Origin: Bacteroidales bacterium UBA1195 | Lineage (GTDB): Bacteria; Bacteroidota; Bacteroidia; Bacteroidales; WCHB1-69 | Length of the DNA: 15,485 bases | NCBI GenBank assembly: GCA_002309855.1 | Contig: DBYD01000015.1 | Span: forward strand, 376-15,860 | Direction: 5' to 3' | Shown: one piece after another, positions 13,561 to 15,485 of the stretch | How positions within the stretch are numbered: position 1 is the first letter of the stretch | How the letters are laid out: the number at the start of each line of letters is the position of its first letter | The notes under the pieces: model-generated | The model's input: only the letters and a program-made list of their open reading frames with translations | Told to the model about the DNA's origin: nothing | Databases searched by the model: none | Made by a program: the position numbers and the translations under genes

Positions 13561-14757
13561 TTACAGCCGGTCCAGGCAGGAGAGGATGATGCGGCTGCTG
13601 TCGCGGATCTCCTCCTCCGAAATGGTCAGGGGAGGGGAGATGCGGAAGGCGGTGTCGCAAAAGAGGAACCAGTCGCTCATTATGCCCGCCTCCTTGAACA
13701 GCTCCATGATGTGGTACAGCTTGGCGGAATCGCCCAGCTCCACGGCGAGCAGCAGGCCGCTGCGGCGGATTTCCCGCACCTGCGGATGGTTCATCAGCAG
13801 CTCCTCGTATAGGGCACCTTTTGATTCCACCTGTTCCACAATGTTGTTTTCCATAAGATAGTCCAGTGCGGCAAGTCCGGCGGCGCAGCATACGGGATGT
13901 CCGCCGAAGGTGGTTATGTGCCCCAAGGCAGGGTCGTGGCTGAGCGAGCTCATTATTTCCCTGCTGGAGATGAATGCTCCCAAGGGCATCCCGCCGCCGA
14001 AGGCCTTGGCCAGGCAGAGGATGTCGGGCGTGACCCCGTACTTCTGCAGGGCGAACATGCTGCCTGTGCGGCCCATGCCGGTCTGTATCTCATCGAAGAT
14101 GAGCAGAGCTCCGGTTTCGTCGCAGCGTCGCCGCAAGGCCTGCAGGTATCCCTCCGCAGGCGGACGCACGCCTGCCTCGCCCTGTACCGGTTCGACCAGC
14201 ACGCCCGCCGTCCGCTCCGTGATGGCATTGAGCGCACCGAAGTCGTTGAACGGGATGGAGGTGACACCCGGCACCAGCGGCATGAAGGGACGTTTCCATT
14301 CGTCCGCCTCCGGTGAGCCCATCATGCTGAGCGGCCCGATGGTGGAGCCGTGGTAGGCCCTCCGCATCGACACCATTCCGTGACGGCCGGTGAAGCGCCG
14401 CGCCAGCTTCAGCGCACCCTCCACCGCCTCGCTGCCGGAGTTCAGGAAATAGACGCTTTGCAGCTTTGGCGGCAGCAGGGAGCAGATTTTTTCCGCATAT
14501 CTGACCTGCGGTTTTTCAATCATTTCCCCATATACCATTATGTGCAGGTAATTGGCGGCCTGCTCCTGTATGGCTTTCACCACTTTCGGGTTGTTGTGCC
14601 CGACGTTGCTCACGGAGACGCCGGCCACCAGGTCGTAATAGCGTCTGCCTTCAGGCGTATAGAAAAAACTGCCCTCCGCCAGTGCCACCTCAATGGCCAG
14701 CGGAGAGGGTGAGGTCTGCCCCACATGCGCGAAGAATTGTCTGCGAAGTATATCCAT
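13561..14757 (-). CDS. Class III PLP-dependent aminotransferase (acetylornithine/ornithine type)
   Basis: A 398-residue fold type I aminotransferase of subgroup III. Visible landmarks are NSGSEAVEGALKLAR (106-120, phosphate-binding GSE), AYHGST (134-139), VEPVQGEAGV (188-197), the PLP-binding IFDEIQTGMGRTG with D222 (220-232), the Schiff-base lysine K251 in LAKAFGGGMPLGA, and TTFGGHPVCCAAGLAAL (282-298). It moves an amino group from an omega- or alpha-amino donor to 2-oxoglutarate or a related keto acid. The substrate (acetylornithine, ornithine, 4-aminobutyrate or another) is not decided by these motifs, and no arginine-pathway genes are nearby. It is divergent from gdhA, which makes the shared currency glutamate/2-oxoglutarate. 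It ends 107 bases before the start codon of the downstream minus-strand ATPase gene, with no obvious terminator. Confidence 0.9.
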   Translation of the reverse strand: MDILRRQFFAHVGQTSPSPLAIEVALAEGSFFYTPEGRRYYDLVAGVSVSNVGHNNPKVVKAIQEQAANYLHIMVYGEMIEKPQVRYAEKICSLLPPKLQSVYFLNSGSEAVEGALKLARRFTGRHGMVSMRRAYHGSTIGPLSMMGSPEADEWKRPFMPLVPGVTSIPFNDFGALNAITERTAGVLVEPVQGEAGVRPPAEGYLQALRRRCDETGALLIFDEIQTGMGRTGSMFALQKYGVTPDILCLAKAFGGGMPLGAFISSREIMSSLSHDPALGHITTFGGHPVCCAAGLAALDYLMENNIVEQVESKGALYEELLMNHPQVREIRRSGLLLAVELGDSAKLYHIMELFKEAGIMSDWFLFCDTAFRISPPLTISEEEIRDSSRIILSCLDRL

Positions 14758-14822
14758 AACGTTTTAAAATGATATAACGTCGCATCAGATACGGTATTGT
14801 GCAGGCTGCCGGAAACAATCGT

Positions 14823-14830
14823 CAAAAATA
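14823..14830 (-). promoter_or_regulatory. -7 promoter element of the aminotransferase gene
   Basis: On the minus strand this reads TATTTTTG, matching TAnnTTTG, and lies 65 bases before the ATG at 14757. A TTG at 14856-14854 on the same strand is 23 bases upstream, slightly further than usual for the -33 element. Confidence 0.5.
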
Positions 14831-14848
14831 AATGGAAAAAAAAACAAG

Positions 14849-14883
14849 TTTGGCAATAATGATGTATTTATTTACTATCTTTG
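14849..14883 (+). promoter_or_regulatory. Promoter of gdhA
   Basis: TATCTTTG (14876-14883) is a good Bacteroidota -7 box, with TTTG at 14849-14852 as a candidate -33 element 23 bases upstream. The leader to the ATG at 14953 is about 60 bases, A/T-rich and without a Shine-Dalgarno. Confidence 0.6.
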
Positions 14884-14952
14884 CATTTGTTTCAAAAGAA
14901 GATAAATTTTTTGTAAAACACAATTAATTAATAACATAAAAAAACAAAAATT

Positions 14953-15485
14953 ATGGAAGTTAACAAAATAATGGCCAATTTGGAGGCCAAACATCCGGGT
15001 GAGAGCGAATACCTGCAGGCAGTTCGCGAAGTGTTGGAATCAATCGAGGAGGTTTACAACCAGCACCCCGAATTTGAAAAGGCGAAAATCGTCGAGCGTC
15101 TTGTCGAGCCCGACCGTATCTTCACTTTCCGTGTGACTTGGGTGGACGATAAAGGTGAAGTCCAGACCAACCTCGGTTACCGTGTGCAGTACAACGCCGC
15201 TCTCGGCGCTTACAAAGGCGGTCTCCGTTTCCACCCGAAGGTTAACGTTTCGATGCTGAAGTTCTTGGGCTTCGAGCAGATTTTCAAAAACAGCCTGACC
15301 ATGCTTCCTCTCGGTGGCGGCAAGGGCGGCTCCGATTTCGACCCCGTCGGGAAATCCGATGCGGAAATCATGCGTTACTGCCAGGCTTTCATGTATGAGC
15401 TGTGGCGCAACATCGGACCGGACCAGGACAGCCCTGCCGGTGACGTCGGCGTTGGCGGACGTGAAATCGGCTACATGTACGGCAT
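14953..15485 (+). CDS. gdhA: Glutamate dehydrogenase, N-terminal part (cut by window edge)
   Basis: The first 177 residues of a hexameric glutamate dehydrogenase, which interconverts glutamate with 2-oxoglutarate and ammonia. The reading frame is open to the end of the window, so the stop (and about 270 residues if the length is typical) lies outside. The N-terminal substrate domain is intact: YKGGLRFHP with K88, K112 in IFKNSLTMLPL, the catalytic K124 in PLGGGKGGSDFDP, and D164 in SPAGDVGVGGREIGYMYG. These match K89, K113, K125 and D165 of the Clostridium symbiosum enzyme with an offset of one (numbering from memory). The cofactor-binding domain is missing, so NAD versus NADP preference cannot be judged. 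Start: the ATG at 14953, 69 bases after the -7 box. Confidence 0.96.
   Translation, partial: MEVNKIMANLEAKHPGESEYLQAVREVLESIEEVYNQHPEFEKAKIVERLVEPDRIFTFRVTWVDDKGEVQTNLGYRVQYNAALGAYKGGLRFHPKVNVSMLKFLGFEQIFKNSLTMLPLGGGKGGSDFDPVGKSDAEIMRYCQAFMYELWRNIGPDQDSPAGDVGVGGREIGYMYG

Noticed and set aside
13897..14356. Plus-strand open frames opposite the aminotransferase
   Set aside because: They are antisense to a gene with all class III aminotransferase motifs and show no domain of their own.

Overview
The window looks like a chromosomal segment from a member of the Bacteroidota, most likely the order Bacteroidales. The main reason is the promoter style. Nearly every transcription unit is preceded by a TAnnTTTG element, the -7 box of the Bacteroidota primary sigma factor, and Shine-Dalgarno sequences are mostly absent. 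The gene content fits: a Xer recombinase next to a short hibernation factor, a Bacteroidota-type lipoprotein, PEP/pyruvate-handling ppdK and a hexameric-type glutamate dehydrogenase. Coding DNA is fairly GC-rich and intergenic DNA is very AT-rich. No rRNA, tRNA, CRISPR array, insertion sequence or prophage is visible.

Layout, left to right. (1) 147-3663: a tight four-gene plus-strand operon with xerC, hpf and an ABC-2 exporter (ATPase plus permease). (2) 3664-3948: an intergenic block with five tandem units of exactly 31 bp, then a GC-rich hairpin. This is the most unusual non-coding structure here. (3) 3949-5658: an MFS transporter resembling the MFSD1 group with extra membrane segments, converging on rplY (bL25, minus strand) across one shared bidirectional terminator. 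(4) 6471-7477: two overlapping lipoprotein genes, a small DUF4878-like protein and a YiiX/Peptidase_C92-type permuted NlpC/P60 enzyme that probably starts at GTG inside the first gene. (5) 7578-10292: ppdK, converging on an AlkD-like DNA alkylation-repair gene across a second shared terminator. (6) 11424-12170: a secreted PAP2 phosphatase. (7) 12303-13454: an ATPase/DUF4143 gene with lower GC than its neighbours, whose promoter sits inside a 10-bp inverted repeat. (8) 13561-14757: a class III PLP aminotransferase, transcribed divergently from gdhA, which runs off the right edge.

Most of these genes are housekeeping and do not form one pathway. Local links are plausible for three pairs: hpf with the exporter (co-transcription), the two lipoproteins (translational coupling), and the aminotransferase with gdhA (shared promoter region, glutamate/2-oxoglutarate chemistry). 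I see no clear new multi-gene system. The best leads are the phased 31-bp repeat array, the lipoprotein/hydrolase pair, the extra membrane insert in the transporter and the ATPase with its palindromic control region.
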